Below, piece by piece: positions 1 through 8,592 of a stretch of 19,776 nt of DNA. Each line of letters starts with the position of its first letter. Positions within the stretch are counted from its first letter, which is position 1. The position numbers and the translations under genes were made by a program. The DNA is from Verrucomicrobiales bacterium (lineage in GTDB: Bacteria; Verrucomicrobiota; Verrucomicrobiia; Verrucomicrobiales; V1-33): positions 1 through 19,776 of the forward strand of contig JAQGPD010000617.1 of the NCBI GenBank assembly GCA_028293305.1. The letters run 5' to 3'. The notes under the pieces were generated by a model. It ran no database searches, had not been told where the DNA came from, and saw only the letters and a list, made by a program, of their open reading frames with translations.

Positions 1-334
1 GAACGATTTCCGGCATTTCCGGAGGCGTCAGGGGCGGCGGGAGATCGGGAAGCGGAGGCAGTTCAGCGACTTCCGGCACGGGATGCGGATCGGGCTCCGC
101 TGCTTCTGTTTCAGGCCCCGAGGCGGGCGGAGGGGCAGAGCCGCCCTCTTCCGAAAAAACCTCGATCATGGGCTCCTCCGCCGGCCCCGCGGGCTTGGCG
201 GCAGCCAGGGGTGGCAAAGCCGGGGCCAAAGGCGTGCCCGCGCCGCTCAACCCGATCGCTAAAAACAGCATGACAATGCCGGCCGTCCATGCGGAGGCCA
301 GGTGCTGCGGGTTTTCCTTGGAGTCGATGATCAT
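1..334 (-). CDS. TonB-like envelope protein, N-terminal part (runs off left edge)
   Basis: An open frame begins with ATG at 334 on the minus strand and stays open to the window edge, giving 111 residues of the N-terminus. It starts MIIDSKENPQHLASAW, then has one hydrophobic segment at about residues 16-35 (TAGIVMLFLAIGLSG), then a very proline- and glutamate-rich stretch that ends PPLPDLPPPLTPPEMPEIV. A short cytoplasmic head, one inner-membrane anchor and a periplasmic Pro-rich spacer is the layout of TonB energy transducers. The C-terminal TonB fold that would prove this lies outside the window. The gene is divergent from the large cytochrome-like gene, with 192 bp between starts. No clear Shine-Dalgarno sequence is seen. 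Another single-pass protein with a Pro-rich linker, such as a TolA-like or sporulation-related (SPOR) protein, is possible. Confidence 0.6.
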   Translation of the reverse strand, partial: MIIDSKENPQHLASAWTAGIVMLFLAIGLSGAGTPLAPALPPLAAAKPAGPAEEPMIEVFSEEGGSAPPPASGPETEAAEPDPHPVPEVAELPPLPDLPPPLTPPEMPEIV

Positions 335-526
335 GAATCCCGGGGGGAGGGGTGCCGGACCATGATGCAAACCCGCGCGAAGCCAAAACGGAAATACGCT
401 TCCCTTTCCTGGCCGGTTTTTGGCATAATCGGCTCACCCTCCGGCCTTGGTCCGAATGTGAACGGAATGCTAAAGACCGTGCCGCCGACGCGTAGGAGGG
501 GTTGTCTTTCCTTATTTCTTTTTTTC
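335..526. other. Divergent intergenic region
   Basis: These 192 bp separate the divergent starts of the TonB-like gene and the large DUF1549/DUF1553 gene and must hold any promoters for both. The only notable element is AGGAGGGG at about 493-500, a good Shine-Dalgarno sequence, but 27 nt from the chosen ATG at 527 and separated from it by a pyrimidine-rich stretch (501-526). I see no convincing sigma-70 pair, terminator or operator. Confidence 0.4.
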
Positions 527-3500
527 ATGCGCCCGAAACCTTCCCTTCTTTTGGCCGCCGCGCTGCTGCCTGGCTCCGTGTTGGCCGCCGACGCTCCGGC
601 CGCCGCCGCCCCGGCCCCGGCGGCTGGACCGGTGAGTTTTTACAAAACCATCCGGCCCATTTTCCAAGCCCGCTGCCACGGCTGCCATCAACCCGCCAAG
701 GCCAAGGGCGACTACATCATGACGGACTTCGCCAAGCTCCTCGCGGGCGGTGAGGACGGCGCGGCCATCGTGCCCGGCGATGCCGCGGCGTCGGCGCTCA
801 TGAAGTCCATCACGCCTCACGACGGCAAGGTGGAAATGCCCAAAAGCGGGGATGCCCTGACAACTTCCGACGTGGCGCTCATCGCCGGCTGGATCACCCA
901 GGGCGCGGTCGACGACACCCCGCCGAACGCCCGCCAACACATCGACGCCGCGCATCCGCCCGTCTATGCGCGGCCGCCGGTCATCACTTCGCTGGACTAT
1001 TCCAAAGACGGAAAATGGCTCGCGGTTTCGGGTTTTCATGAGGTCCTGATCCACCACGCGGACGGCAGCGGCGTGGCGCACCGGCTCATCGGATTGAGCG
1101 AAAAAATAACCTCCGTCCGCTTCAGTCCTGACGGAAAATGGTTGGCCGTCACCGGCGGCCTGCCCGCGCGCATGGGCGAAGTCCAAATCTGGGATGTGGC
1201 CGCCGCCGCGCTCAAAATTTCCGTGCCCGTGACCTTCGATACCGTCTACGGCGCCTCGTGGTCGCCGGACAGCAGCATGGTCGCTTTCGGCTGCGCCTCC
1301 GATAAAAGTGTCAGGGTCATCCAGGCAGAGGGAGGGAAACAAATCCTCTCCATGGCCGGACACGATGACTGGGTTTTCGACACTTTGTTTACCGTCAAAG
1401 GCGACCACGTGGTCTCGACCGGCCGCGACATGACGGCCAAGCTGACGGAACTCGCGACGCAGCGTTTTGTGGACAATTTGACCTCCATCACCCCGGGCGC
1501 GCTGAAGGGTGGCCTAACAGCTTTGGCGCGGCATCCGGAACGCGATGAATTCCTGGTCGGTGGCGCGGACGGCGTGCCGCAGCTCTACCGGGTTTTCCGT
1601 CAGGTGGACCGGAGGATCGGCGACAACTCAAATCTTGTCAGGCGCTTCCCGGCCATGCAGGGACGGGTCTTCGCAGTCGCCTGGCAGGCCGATGGCAAAC
1701 GCGTCCTGGCCGCCTCCAGTCTGGACGGAAAAGGGGAGCTGAATGTTTATAAATCGGAGTTCGACACCGCCCTGCCGGAATCCATCAAAGCCATCTATAA
1801 CAAGGTGAGCACCGAGCGCTCCGCCGCCGAAAACGCCGAAGTCGAAAAATATCAAACCGCGGGCACCGACCTCATCAGCCACGTCAGCGTGCCGACCGGC
1901 CTCTACGCCGCTGTCTTCAGCCCTGACGGCTCCACTATCGCCGCCGGCGGGCAGGATGGGAAGATCCGCATGATCGATCCCGCGACAGGCAATATCACGA
2001 AGGAATTCGTCCCGGTGGCCATCGATCCCAACGCCGCCGCCGCTCCCGAAATCGCGGCTGCCGGCTCCGCCGCGCCGGCTCCGGCAGCGGCAACGCCGTC
2101 TCCCTCCGCGGCTGAATCAGTGGAGGAAAAATGGCCCGCCGATTTGGCCATCACCAAACTGACCGTCGAGCCCGACCACATTGTTTTCAAAAAATCCATC
2201 GACTACACCCAGCTGCTGGTCACCGCGCAAATGGCGGACGGCACCAGCCGCGACGCCACGCGCCTCGTGCAGGCCGCCGTCGCCCAACCGGTCGTTCGCG
2301 TATTGCCCGGCGGGCTGGTGCGCCCGGTCGCGGATGGCGGCGGACGCATTGTCCTAACGGCCGGCGGGCAGACCGCGGAGGTCGCCGTCGAAGTGTCAGG
2401 AACCCAGCAGCCGCTGGTGGTGGATTACATTCACGAGGTCACGCCGGTCATGTCCCGCATGGGCTGCAATGCCGGGACCTGCCATGGCGCCAAGGACGGA
2501 AAAGCGGGCTTCAAGCTCAGCCTGCGCGGCTACGATCCCGTCTATGATCTGCGCGCCTTCACCGACGATATCAAAGGCCGCCGCACCAATGTCGCCAGCC
2601 CTGACGATTCCCTCATGCTGATGAAAGCGACGGCCGGCGTGCCCCATGAAGGCGGTCAGGTCACCAAGCCCGGCTCGGACAAGTATCAGATTCTCCGCTC
2701 CTGGATCGCCGCCGGAGCCGAGGTGAAATTCGACAGCCCGCGCGTCACCGGCATCACGCTTTCCCCCACGAATCCCGTGATCCAGTTGGAGGGCTCCCGC
2801 CAACAAATGCGCGTGCTGGCCACCTACGCCGATGGCCGGGTGCGCGATGTCACGCAGGATGCCTTTGTCGAAACCGGAAACATGGACGTGGCCAAGGCCG
2901 ACAAAATCGGCGGCCTCCTGACCGCCCTGCGCCGTGGCGAGGCTCCGGTGCTGGCCCGCTACGAAGGCAGCTACGCCTCCACCGTGCTCACCGTCATGGG
3001 CGACCGCACCGGCTTCGCCTGGCAATCGCCGCCGGCCAATAACAAGATCGATGAATTCGTGGCCGGCAAGCTGGAGCGCATGAAAACCCTGTCCTCCGCC
3101 CTGTGCACGGACCTGGAATTCATCCGCCGTGTCCACCTTGACCTAACGGGTCTGCCGCCGGAACCGGAGGAGGTGCGCGCCTTTATTTCCGATGCCTCGG
3201 ACTCCCGCTGGAAGCGTGAGCAACTCATCGACCGCCTGATCGCCTCGGAGGATTTCACGGATCATTGGACGAACAAATGGTGCGATTTGCTCCAGGTGAA
3301 TAGCAAGTTTCTGGGGGCGGAGGGCGCCAGCGGATTCCGCGACTGGGTGCGCGGCCAGGTTGCTAAAAACGTGCCTTATGACCAGTTTGTGAAATCCATC
3401 CTGACGGCCACCGGGTCCAACAAGGACAATCCGCCGGCGTCGTATTACAAAATTCTCCGCGAGCCCGCGGAACTGATGGAGAACACCACGCATCTGTTTT

Positions 3501-5659
3501 TGGCCACGCGGTTCAATTGCAACAAGTGCCACGACCATCCCTTCGAGCGCTGGACCCAGGATCAATACTATCAACTCTCCGCCTTCTTCGCCCGCACCGG
3601 CCTGGAGCGCGATCCCGCGAGCGGTGACCGCAATATCGGCGGATCGGCCGTGGAGGGAGCCAAGCCGCTTTTTGAAAAGGTCGTGGACCGCAGCGATGGG
3701 GAGGTGAAGCACGACCGCACCGGGGCCATTACGCCGCCGAAATTCCCCTATCAAGCCGGACCGAAAACGGCGGTGGCCGACAACTCACGGCGTCAGGATC
3801 TGGCGGCGTGGATCACCAGTCCTGACAATCCATATTTCGCCCGCAGCTTTGTTAACCGACTTTGGGGCTACCTGAATGGCGTGGGTTTGATCGAGCCCTT
3901 GGACGACATCCGCGCCGGCAATCCGCCGTCGAATCCGGAGTTGTTGGACTGGCTGGCGCAGGAGCTGATTTCCCACAATTTCGACTTCCGTCATGTGGTG
4001 CGCCTCATCGCCCGCAGCCGCACCTATCAACTTTCGCATCAGACGAACAAATGGAATGTGGATGACAAAACCAACTTCAGCCACGCCGCCGCGCGCCGTC
4101 TGCCGGCGGAGACTTTGCTGGACACGATTTATAAAGTCACGGGCACCATGCCGGAAATTCCCGGAGTCGCCAAAGGCATCCGCGCCGCGCAATTGCCGGA
4201 CAGCAACATCGGGCTGAAGGATGGTTTCCTGACCAATCTCGGCCGTCCCGTCCGCGAGAGCGCCTGTGAGTGCGAACGCAGCGCGGACCTGCAACTGGGT
4301 CCGATCATGGCGCTGATTTCCGGGCCGACCGTGGGCGACGCGATTTCCAATCCGGCGAATCTGCTGGGCAAACTTGTTAAGGAAAACGCGGATGACGCAC
4401 AGTTGGTGAAGGAGATTTTCATGCGAGTGCTGAGCCGGCCCTCCAACGCGGCGGAGACTGAGGATGCCCTCGCGATGCTGAAAACCATTCATGGCGAGCA
4501 CGACGCGCTGGTCGCTTCGCGCGATGCCAGGGCCGCGGAAATCGCGCCGGCCATGGAAACCAAATCCAAGGCGCGCGAGGCTGCCGTCGCGACCGCGCAG
4601 TCCGCGCTGGACGCTGTCACCAGCGAACTCGCGCCCGCAGTGGCGAAGGCTTCGAAGGAACAGCAGGAGCGCGTCGGCGGATTGGAAAAATCCCTGGCCG
4701 CATGGGACTCGGCCGCGCCGGCGAAGGTCGCGGAATGGGAGGCGCGTCAGACCAACCGCACGCTTTGGAATGCCCTGCCGCCGCAAAGCGCCGTTTCTGA
4801 AAATGGAGCCGTGCTGGCCATTCAGCCTGACCAGTCCGTGCTGGTCAGCGGTGCCATGGGCAAGACGGTTTACACGATCACGCTTCCGGTTCCGGCGGGT
4901 CCGCTGGGTGGGCTGCGGCTTGAAGCCCTGCAGGATCCCGCCCGCCCCACCGCCGGCCCCGGCCGCAGTCAGCTGGGGAATTTTGTCCTGACGGAAATTG
5001 ACGCTGCCCTGACGCCTGCCAGTGGCGGAGCGCCGGTGCCGTTGAAGTTCAATTCCGCCCTCGCGACTTTCAGTCAGGAGGGCTATGATGTGAAAACCGC
5101 GATCGATGGCAACTCCACCGCCGAGGTCAGCCACGGCTGGGCGATTGCGCCGAAGCTGGGTGAAAATCACACGGCTGTTTTCGGGCTCGAAAACGCTCCG
5201 GCGGCGGGAGGAATGCTAACAGTCAGGCTGCATCAACGTTTTGCGGACGGCACGCACACTTTGGCGCATTTCCGGTTGTCCTCCACCTCCAACGGCGGCC
5301 CGCCCTCGCTCGATTTTCCGGCCCCCGTGAGTGCCGCCCTGGCCGTGGCCGCCGCGTCGCGCACGCCGGAACAGATCGCCGCCCTGACAAACTTTGTGCA
5401 GGGTCAGGATGCGGAGCGGATCAAGCTGGTGGCCGATCTCGCCGTGGCTAAAACGCCTTTGCCGGAAGACCCGCGCGTGACCGCCGCCAAGGCCGCCCTT
5501 GCCACGGCAAGCCTGCCGGTGCCGCCCGATCCCTTGCTGGAGCGCCTCCGTCGGGATGTCGATCTGAGTGCCGGCCAGCTGGCGACGCAGCGCCTCACGG
5601 CCGCCCAGGATTTGACGTGGGCGCTGATCAATACGCCCGCTTTCCTCTTCAATCACTGA
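527..5659 (+). CDS. Secreted multidomain cytochrome-like protein: PSCyt1, WD40, DUF1549, DUF1553
   Basis: This 1710-residue protein is of the planctomycete/verrucomicrobial type. I chose the ATG at 527 because it opens a clean signal peptide (residues 1-20, ending GSVLA-AD); the 75 codons upstream in the same frame have no secretory character. Domains in order: cytochrome c-like with C50-HG-C53-H54; WD40-like repeats about 145-485; Ala/Pro linker 500-535; Ig-like (Big_2) about 540-625; a domain with C647-NAGT-C652-H653; a second Ig-like domain about 738-823; DUF1549 about 838-1025 with C998-NK-C1001-H1002; DUF1553 from about 1085. DUF1553 is interrupted at about 1320-1600 by a coiled coil and a beta-rich segment (LRLEAL and GPGR motifs) before its usual ending FLFNH. 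Export and three CxnCH motifs suggest periplasmic or outer-surface electron transfer tied to polymer breakdown, but the biochemical role of this family is not established. No DUF1501 partner gene is adjacent. Confidence 0.85.
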   Translation: MRPKPSLLLAAALLPGSVLAADAPAAAAPAPAAGPVSFYKTIRPIFQARCHGCHQPAKAKGDYIMTDFAKLLAGGEDGAAIVPGDAAASALMKSITPHDGKVEMPKSGDALTTSDVALIAGWITQGAVDDTPPNARQHIDAAHPPVYARPPVITSLDYSKDGKWLAVSGFHEVLIHHADGSGVAHRLIGLSEKITSVRFSPDGKWLAVTGGLPARMGEVQIWDVAAAALKISVPVTFDTVYGASWSPDSSMVAFGCASDKSVRVIQAEGGKQILSMAGHDDWVFDTLFTVKGDHVVSTGRDMTAKLTELATQRFVDNLTSITPGALKGGLTALARHPERDEFLVGGADGVPQLYRVFRQVDRRIGDNSNLVRRFPAMQGRVFAVAWQADGKRVLAASSLDGKGELNVYKSEFDTALPESIKAIYNKVSTERSAAENAEVEKYQTAGTDLISHVSVPTGLYAAVFSPDGSTIAAGGQDGKIRMIDPATGNITKEFVPVAIDPNAAAAPEIAAAGSAAPAPAAATPSPSAAESVEEKWPADLAITKLTVEPDHIVFKKSIDYTQLLVTAQMADGTSRDATRLVQAAVAQPVVRVLPGGLVRPVADGGGRIVLTAGGQTAEVAVEVSGTQQPLVVDYIHEVTPVMSRMGCNAGTCHGAKDGKAGFKLSLRGYDPVYDLRAFTDDIKGRRTNVASPDDSLMLMKATAGVPHEGGQVTKPGSDKYQILRSWIAAGAEVKFDSPRVTGITLSPTNPVIQLEGSRQQMRVLATYADGRVRDVTQDAFVETGNMDVAKADKIGGLLTALRRGEAPVLARYEGSYASTVLTVMGDRTGFAWQSPPANNKIDEFVAGKLERMKTLSSALCTDLEFIRRVHLDLTGLPPEPEEVRAFISDASDSRWKREQLIDRLIASEDFTDHWTNKWCDLLQVNSKFLGAEGASGFRDWVRGQVAKNVPYDQFVKSILTATGSNKDNPPASYYKILREPAELMENTTHLFLATRFNCNKCHDHPFERWTQDQYYQLSAFFARTGLERDPASGDRNIGGSAVEGAKPLFEKVVDRSDGEVKHDRTGAITPPKFPYQAGPKTAVADNSRRQDLAAWITSPDNPYFARSFVNRLWGYLNGVGLIEPLDDIRAGNPPSNPELLDWLAQELISHNFDFRHVVRLIARSRTYQLSHQTNKWNVDDKTNFSHAAARRLPAETLLDTIYKVTGTMPEIPGVAKGIRAAQLPDSNIGLKDGFLTNLGRPVRESACECERSADLQLGPIMALISGPTVGDAISNPANLLGKLVKENADDAQLVKEIFMRVLSRPSNAAETEDALAMLKTIHGEHDALVASRDARAAEIAPAMETKSKAREAAVATAQSALDAVTSELAPAVAKASKEQQERVGGLEKSLAAWDSAAPAKVAEWEARQTNRTLWNALPPQSAVSENGAVLAIQPDQSVLVSGAMGKTVYTITLPVPAGPLGGLRLEALQDPARPTAGPGRSQLGNFVLTEIDAALTPASGGAPVPLKFNSALATFSQEGYDVKTAIDGNSTAEVSHGWAIAPKLGENHTAVFGLENAPAAGGMLTVRLHQRFADGTHTLAHFRLSSTSNGGPPSLDFPAPVSAALAVAAASRTPEQIAALTNFVQGQDAERIKLVADLAVAKTPLPEDPRVTAAKAALATASLPVPPDPLLERLRRDVDLSAGQLATQRLTAAQDLTWALINTPAFLFNH

Positions 5660-5721
5660 AGCGGCCAGGCGGTCTCCGGTTTTTCCCTCGCGCGGCGTGG
5701 GTCCTGTGCCAGCATGGACCC

Positions 5722-6681
5722 ATGCCGGCTGCGAATACTAATACCAAACCCCTGACATTGGCTCAGGCGGGGAAACTGCGTGGGATCCTGGAGGAACGGG
5801 GCTGGACGTTTGAAACAAAGGAATGGTCGATTTTTGCGGCGAAAAAAGCCGGGGTGAATGTGGTTGTTTATGAAAAGGGACCGAAGGTCGTGGTGCAGGG
5901 AAAAGGCCTCGCGGAATTTGTGGAATTCATCCTGGAGCCGGAGGTGCTGGGCATCGCCGAAATGGGTTATGAGGAAGTCACCCAGGCGGAAATGTTTTCC
6001 CCGCACTTCGGCATCGATGAGAGCGGGAAAGGCGATTTTTTCGGTCCGCTGGTCATTGCGGGCGTTTACACGGACGGCGCGATCGCGAAGGAATTGATCG
6101 CCGCCGGGGTGCAGGACAGCAAAGCCATCGGCTCGGACGCGCGCATCCGTTCCTTGGCCGAAGTCATCCGATCCACGCCCGGAGTGGCCTGGGAAATTGT
6201 CAGCATGGGCCCGGAAAAGTATAACCATCTTTACGGGGAGGCCGGCAATTTGAACCGCCTGCTCGCCTGGGGGCACAGCACGGTCATCGAGCAATTGTTG
6301 AAACAACGCCCCCAATGCCCGCGCGCGCTGAGCGACCAATTTGCGCACGAAAGCGTTTTGCAAAAAGCGCTCGGTGAGGGCGGAAAACGCATCCAGCTGG
6401 ACCAACGGACCAAGGGGGAAAGCGACGTCGCCGTGGCGGCGGCTTCGATTTTGGCACGCGAGCGGTTTATTGATTGGATGTCGGAAGCCTCCGCCCGGCT
6501 TGGGATCACCCTGCCGCGCGGAGCGACCGTGGTGAAACCCATCGCCAAGCAAATTGTTGCCGCGCGCGGGGCCGACTTTTTGCCCCGGGTCTGCAAGGTC
6601 CACTTCAAAACCTACCGCGAGGTTTTGGGTTTGCCGCCCTTGGAGAAGCCGGTGAACAAATGGTTCAAACGGAAATCCTGA
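5722..6681 (+). CDS. rnhC: Ribonuclease HIII
   Basis: The 319-residue product is RNase HIII, which cuts the RNA strand of RNA:DNA hybrids in the cytoplasm with a divalent metal. The N-terminal about 85 residues are the TBP-like substrate-binding domain (DUF3378) that separates HIII from HII. The catalytic domain follows, with the HIII signature FGIDESGKGDFFGP at 96-109. All four expected acidic residues are visible: D99, E100, D205 (in SDQFA) and D235 (in ESDVAVAAASILARE). Length matches the family (about 300-320). I chose ATG 5722 because translation then begins just before the N-terminal domain; an in-frame ATG at 5617 lies inside the preceding gene. It follows that gene by 62 bp. RNase HIII is best known from Firmicutes, Aquifex and Chlamydia and also occurs in the PVC group, fitting the other markers here. 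Confidence 0.95.
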   Translation: MPAANTNTKPLTLAQAGKLRGILEERGWTFETKEWSIFAAKKAGVNVVVYEKGPKVVVQGKGLAEFVEFILEPEVLGIAEMGYEEVTQAEMFSPHFGIDESGKGDFFGPLVIAGVYTDGAIAKELIAAGVQDSKAIGSDARIRSLAEVIRSTPGVAWEIVSMGPEKYNHLYGEAGNLNRLLAWGHSTVIEQLLKQRPQCPRALSDQFAHESVLQKALGEGGKRIQLDQRTKGESDVAVAAASILARERFIDWMSEASARLGITLPRGATVVKPIAKQIVAARGADFLPRVCKVHFKTYREVLGLPPLEKPVNKWFKRKS

Positions 6682-6874
6682 CATTTTGCGGGGCATCCCT
6701 CCGGCGATTCTTCACGCCCCGGCGGCCCGTGCGGTGTTTCCCGCGGCATTCCCCGGTCGTCCGACAGATCGATGGGCGGTTGGGTCCGTGGACGCAGGAT
6801 TCACCGGGAGTGGCGCACGGGTTTTTTGGGGGCAGGCGGCGGGATGCAGCTGGTCAAAAGTCATTTCCATTAGC

Positions 6875-6893
6875 GGATATCTTTATAATATCC
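6875..6893 (+). promoter_or_regulatory. TATAAT -10 box inside an inverted repeat
   Basis: GGATAT (6875-6880) and ATATCC (6888-6893) form a perfect 6-bp inverted repeat, and a consensus -10 box TATAAT lies at 6884-6889, overlapping its right arm. This is 51 nt upstream of the tolC-like ATG. No good -35 hexamer is found at 17-18 bp spacing (6860-6866 reads GTCATTT), so an activator may be needed. An inverted repeat over a -10 box is a typical operator position. Assignment as promoter and operator is inference. Confidence 0.4.
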
Positions 6894-6902
6894 ATACTTT
6901 TG

Positions 6903-6922
6903 AACTTGCCGGTGTTCAAGTT
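6903..6922 (+). promoter_or_regulatory. Inverted repeat AACTTG-N8-CAAGTT
   Basis: AACTTG (6903-6908) and CAAGTT (6917-6922) form a perfect 6-bp dyad with an 8-nt spacer, 17 nt before the start codon. It lies just after the TATAAT box, so it falls in the 5' untranslated leader. It could be a protein-binding dyad or a small RNA hairpin near the ribosome site. Chance occurrence cannot be excluded. Confidence 0.3.
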
Positions 6923-6939
6923 TGCAGTAGTTTGAGGAC

Positions 6940-8592
6940 ATGATTTTTATATTCATCCGCCGGATCCTATTCGTCGCGGTTTTTATCTGGGGGACGGCGT
7001 CCTGCGGATCGGTGGCGCGTGATAAAGGGATGAAGGGTGAGAAAGGTGCTTCCGGGCCACCCGCCACGGCGCAGCTTTCGCGGAAGGCCGGCGCGGCTCC
7101 CCGTCCTGGGACCGAGGGGCCGGGGGGCGGATACACTTTGGAGGAATGCTTGGGTATCGCCATGAGAACCAACGAGTCGCAACCGATTGCGCGATCCGCG
7201 CTGGCCGTCGCCGAAGCTCAACACCGGCAGGCTTTGGCCGCGTATTGGCCTCAGATCCAGGCGACTGCCGGGGCATCCCTGGCGCATCATGATCTGACTT
7301 ATCTGCAGCCTGCGATGAATGTGCCGGTGAGCGGTTTGGAGGTGATGGTGCCGGATATGAAGCTCACCACGCCGCAGACGATGGTCACCCTGCCTGCGAA
7401 TGCCTTCGGTCCTGGTTTTCCCCCGCGGGCGGTGCAGGTGCCGGTGGCCTCGCAAAACCTGACAATTCCTGGCCGGCCGCTGGCGGTGAGGGAAACGGAA
7501 ATCACGGTGCCCGCCCAGGAGGTGGAGCTGATGGATCGGGCTGGGGCGGGGGCGTCCCTTGATATGAAATGGCTGCTTTGGGATGGCGGGGAGAGGAAGG
7601 CCCAGCGGGGCATGGCCTTGGCGGGGGTGGATGCGGCGGCGGCGGATGTGCGGCGGAGCGGGCTTGAGGTGACCCGGGACGTCACCCGTTATTATTATGG
7701 CGCGGTGCTGGCGCGCCGGCTGCTCAAGGTGGCGGAAACGGCGTTGGACCGGATGACGGCTTCCCTGGAACTAACGGAAATACTCTCCCAACGGGGCAGC
7801 GGCAAGGTGCTGCGCACGGATTATCTGCGCAACAAAATCCTGGCGGATTCCCTGGCGGGCATGGTCCGCGAGCTGGAGGGAAACCGCGATCTGGCGGACG
7901 CCGCCCTGGCCTTCACCATGGGTTTGAATTGGCGGGAAAAAGTGGTCCCCGCCAGCCATGAGCTTCCTGTCAGGGAGGCTGGCGGACTGGATCAATACGT
8001 CGGGAATGCCTATCAATTCAGCCCGGATTGGAAAAAATTGGAGGCCGGATTGGATGCCGCCGCCCATGCGCTCTCCATGGCCAAAGCGGGACGCCTGCCC
8101 AAACTGGCGCTCACGGGCAGCCTTTTCGCCCGCACCACCGGTCAGGACGGCATCGGTCAGGCCACGGACCCGAATCTCCGCGGATGGAACATCGGCATCG
8201 GATTCGAGCTGCCGGTCTGGGATGGTTTCCTGACAAAAAACAGGATCGCCGAGGCCAAGGCCCGGCTGGCCGTCCTGGCCGGCCGCAAAGGGCAACTGGG
8301 CCGCGGCCTGGCCCTGCAGGTGAAGACAGGATTCATCCGGCTGAAGTCCTCCTCGCTGCAACACGCCAGCTGCCTGGCCGCTGTCCAGGCCTCCGTCGAA
8401 AACCGACGGCTCAGCGAGCTGGGTTACAGTGCCGACCTGATCCCGCCTGACAAAGTATTCGAAAGTCAATGGCTCGAAGCCCTGATGGAAGCGCGCGCTT
8501 TGAAATGCGCCTTCGACCACCTCACCGCCCGTGCCGATCTGGACTACACCGTCGGCCGTTCCGCCCTCGCCTCCCTGGCTCCCGCGCCATGA
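6940..8592 (+). CDS. TolC-family outer-membrane efflux lipoprotein
   Basis: This 550-residue protein is of the TolC/OEP family, trimeric outer-membrane channels with a periplasmic helical barrel. The N-terminus MIFIFIRRILFVAVFIWGTASC-GS is a short signal peptide ending in a probable lipobox with Cys22 as the acylated residue, as in OprM-type members. The mature part starts with the family pattern YTLEECLGIAMRTN, followed by helical heptad-like segments, the WLLWDGGERKAQ stretch before the second helical region, and a second half repeating the pattern (LPKLALTGSLFARTTGQDG, LPVWDGFLTKNRIAEAKARL). An unusual Val/Pro-rich insert at about residues 123-195 probably forms a long beta hairpin. GAGGA at 6934-6938 is only 1 nt from the ATG, a poor ribosome-site spacing. 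The stop codon overlaps the next start as ATGA. No inner-membrane pump or adaptor gene is adjacent, so its partner is unknown. Confidence 0.85.
   Translation: MIFIFIRRILFVAVFIWGTASCGSVARDKGMKGEKGASGPPATAQLSRKAGAAPRPGTEGPGGGYTLEECLGIAMRTNESQPIARSALAVAEAQHRQALAAYWPQIQATAGASLAHHDLTYLQPAMNVPVSGLEVMVPDMKLTTPQTMVTLPANAFGPGFPPRAVQVPVASQNLTIPGRPLAVRETEITVPAQEVELMDRAGAGASLDMKWLLWDGGERKAQRGMALAGVDAAAADVRRSGLEVTRDVTRYYYGAVLARRLLKVAETALDRMTASLELTEILSQRGSGKVLRTDYLRNKILADSLAGMVRELEGNRDLADAALAFTMGLNWREKVVPASHELPVREAGGLDQYVGNAYQFSPDWKKLEAGLDAAAHALSMAKAGRLPKLALTGSLFARTTGQDGIGQATDPNLRGWNIGIGFELPVWDGFLTKNRIAEAKARLAVLAGRKGQLGRGLALQVKTGFIRLKSSSLQHASCLAAVQASVENRRLSELGYSADLIPPDKVFESQWLEALMEARALKCAFDHLTARADLDYTVGRSALASLAPAP

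Larger units (their letters stand above)
6682..6939. other. Intergenic leader before the TolC operon
   Basis: These 258 bp hold no convincing gene. The first about 170 bp are GC-rich and featureless. From about 6850 the composition becomes AT-rich and contains a TATAAT box in one inverted repeat and a second inverted repeat at 6903-6922. This is the probable promoter and control region of the three downstream genes. Confidence 0.5.

Noticed and set aside
302..526. Upstream extension of the large cytochrome-like protein to an ATG at 302
   Set aside because: The 75 extra residues are basic and unstructured, overlap the divergent TonB-like gene start, and would bury a clean signal peptide that begins at 527.
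3785..5170. 461-codon minus-strand open frame opposite DUF1553
   Set aside because: It lies wholly inside recognisable DUF1553 coding sequence and has no recognisable motifs; it results from high GC content.
6474..6943. Open frames running from rnhC into the intergenic leader
   Set aside because: No signal peptide, domain or ribosome site; they overlap the catalytic end of RNase HIII or the putative promoter.
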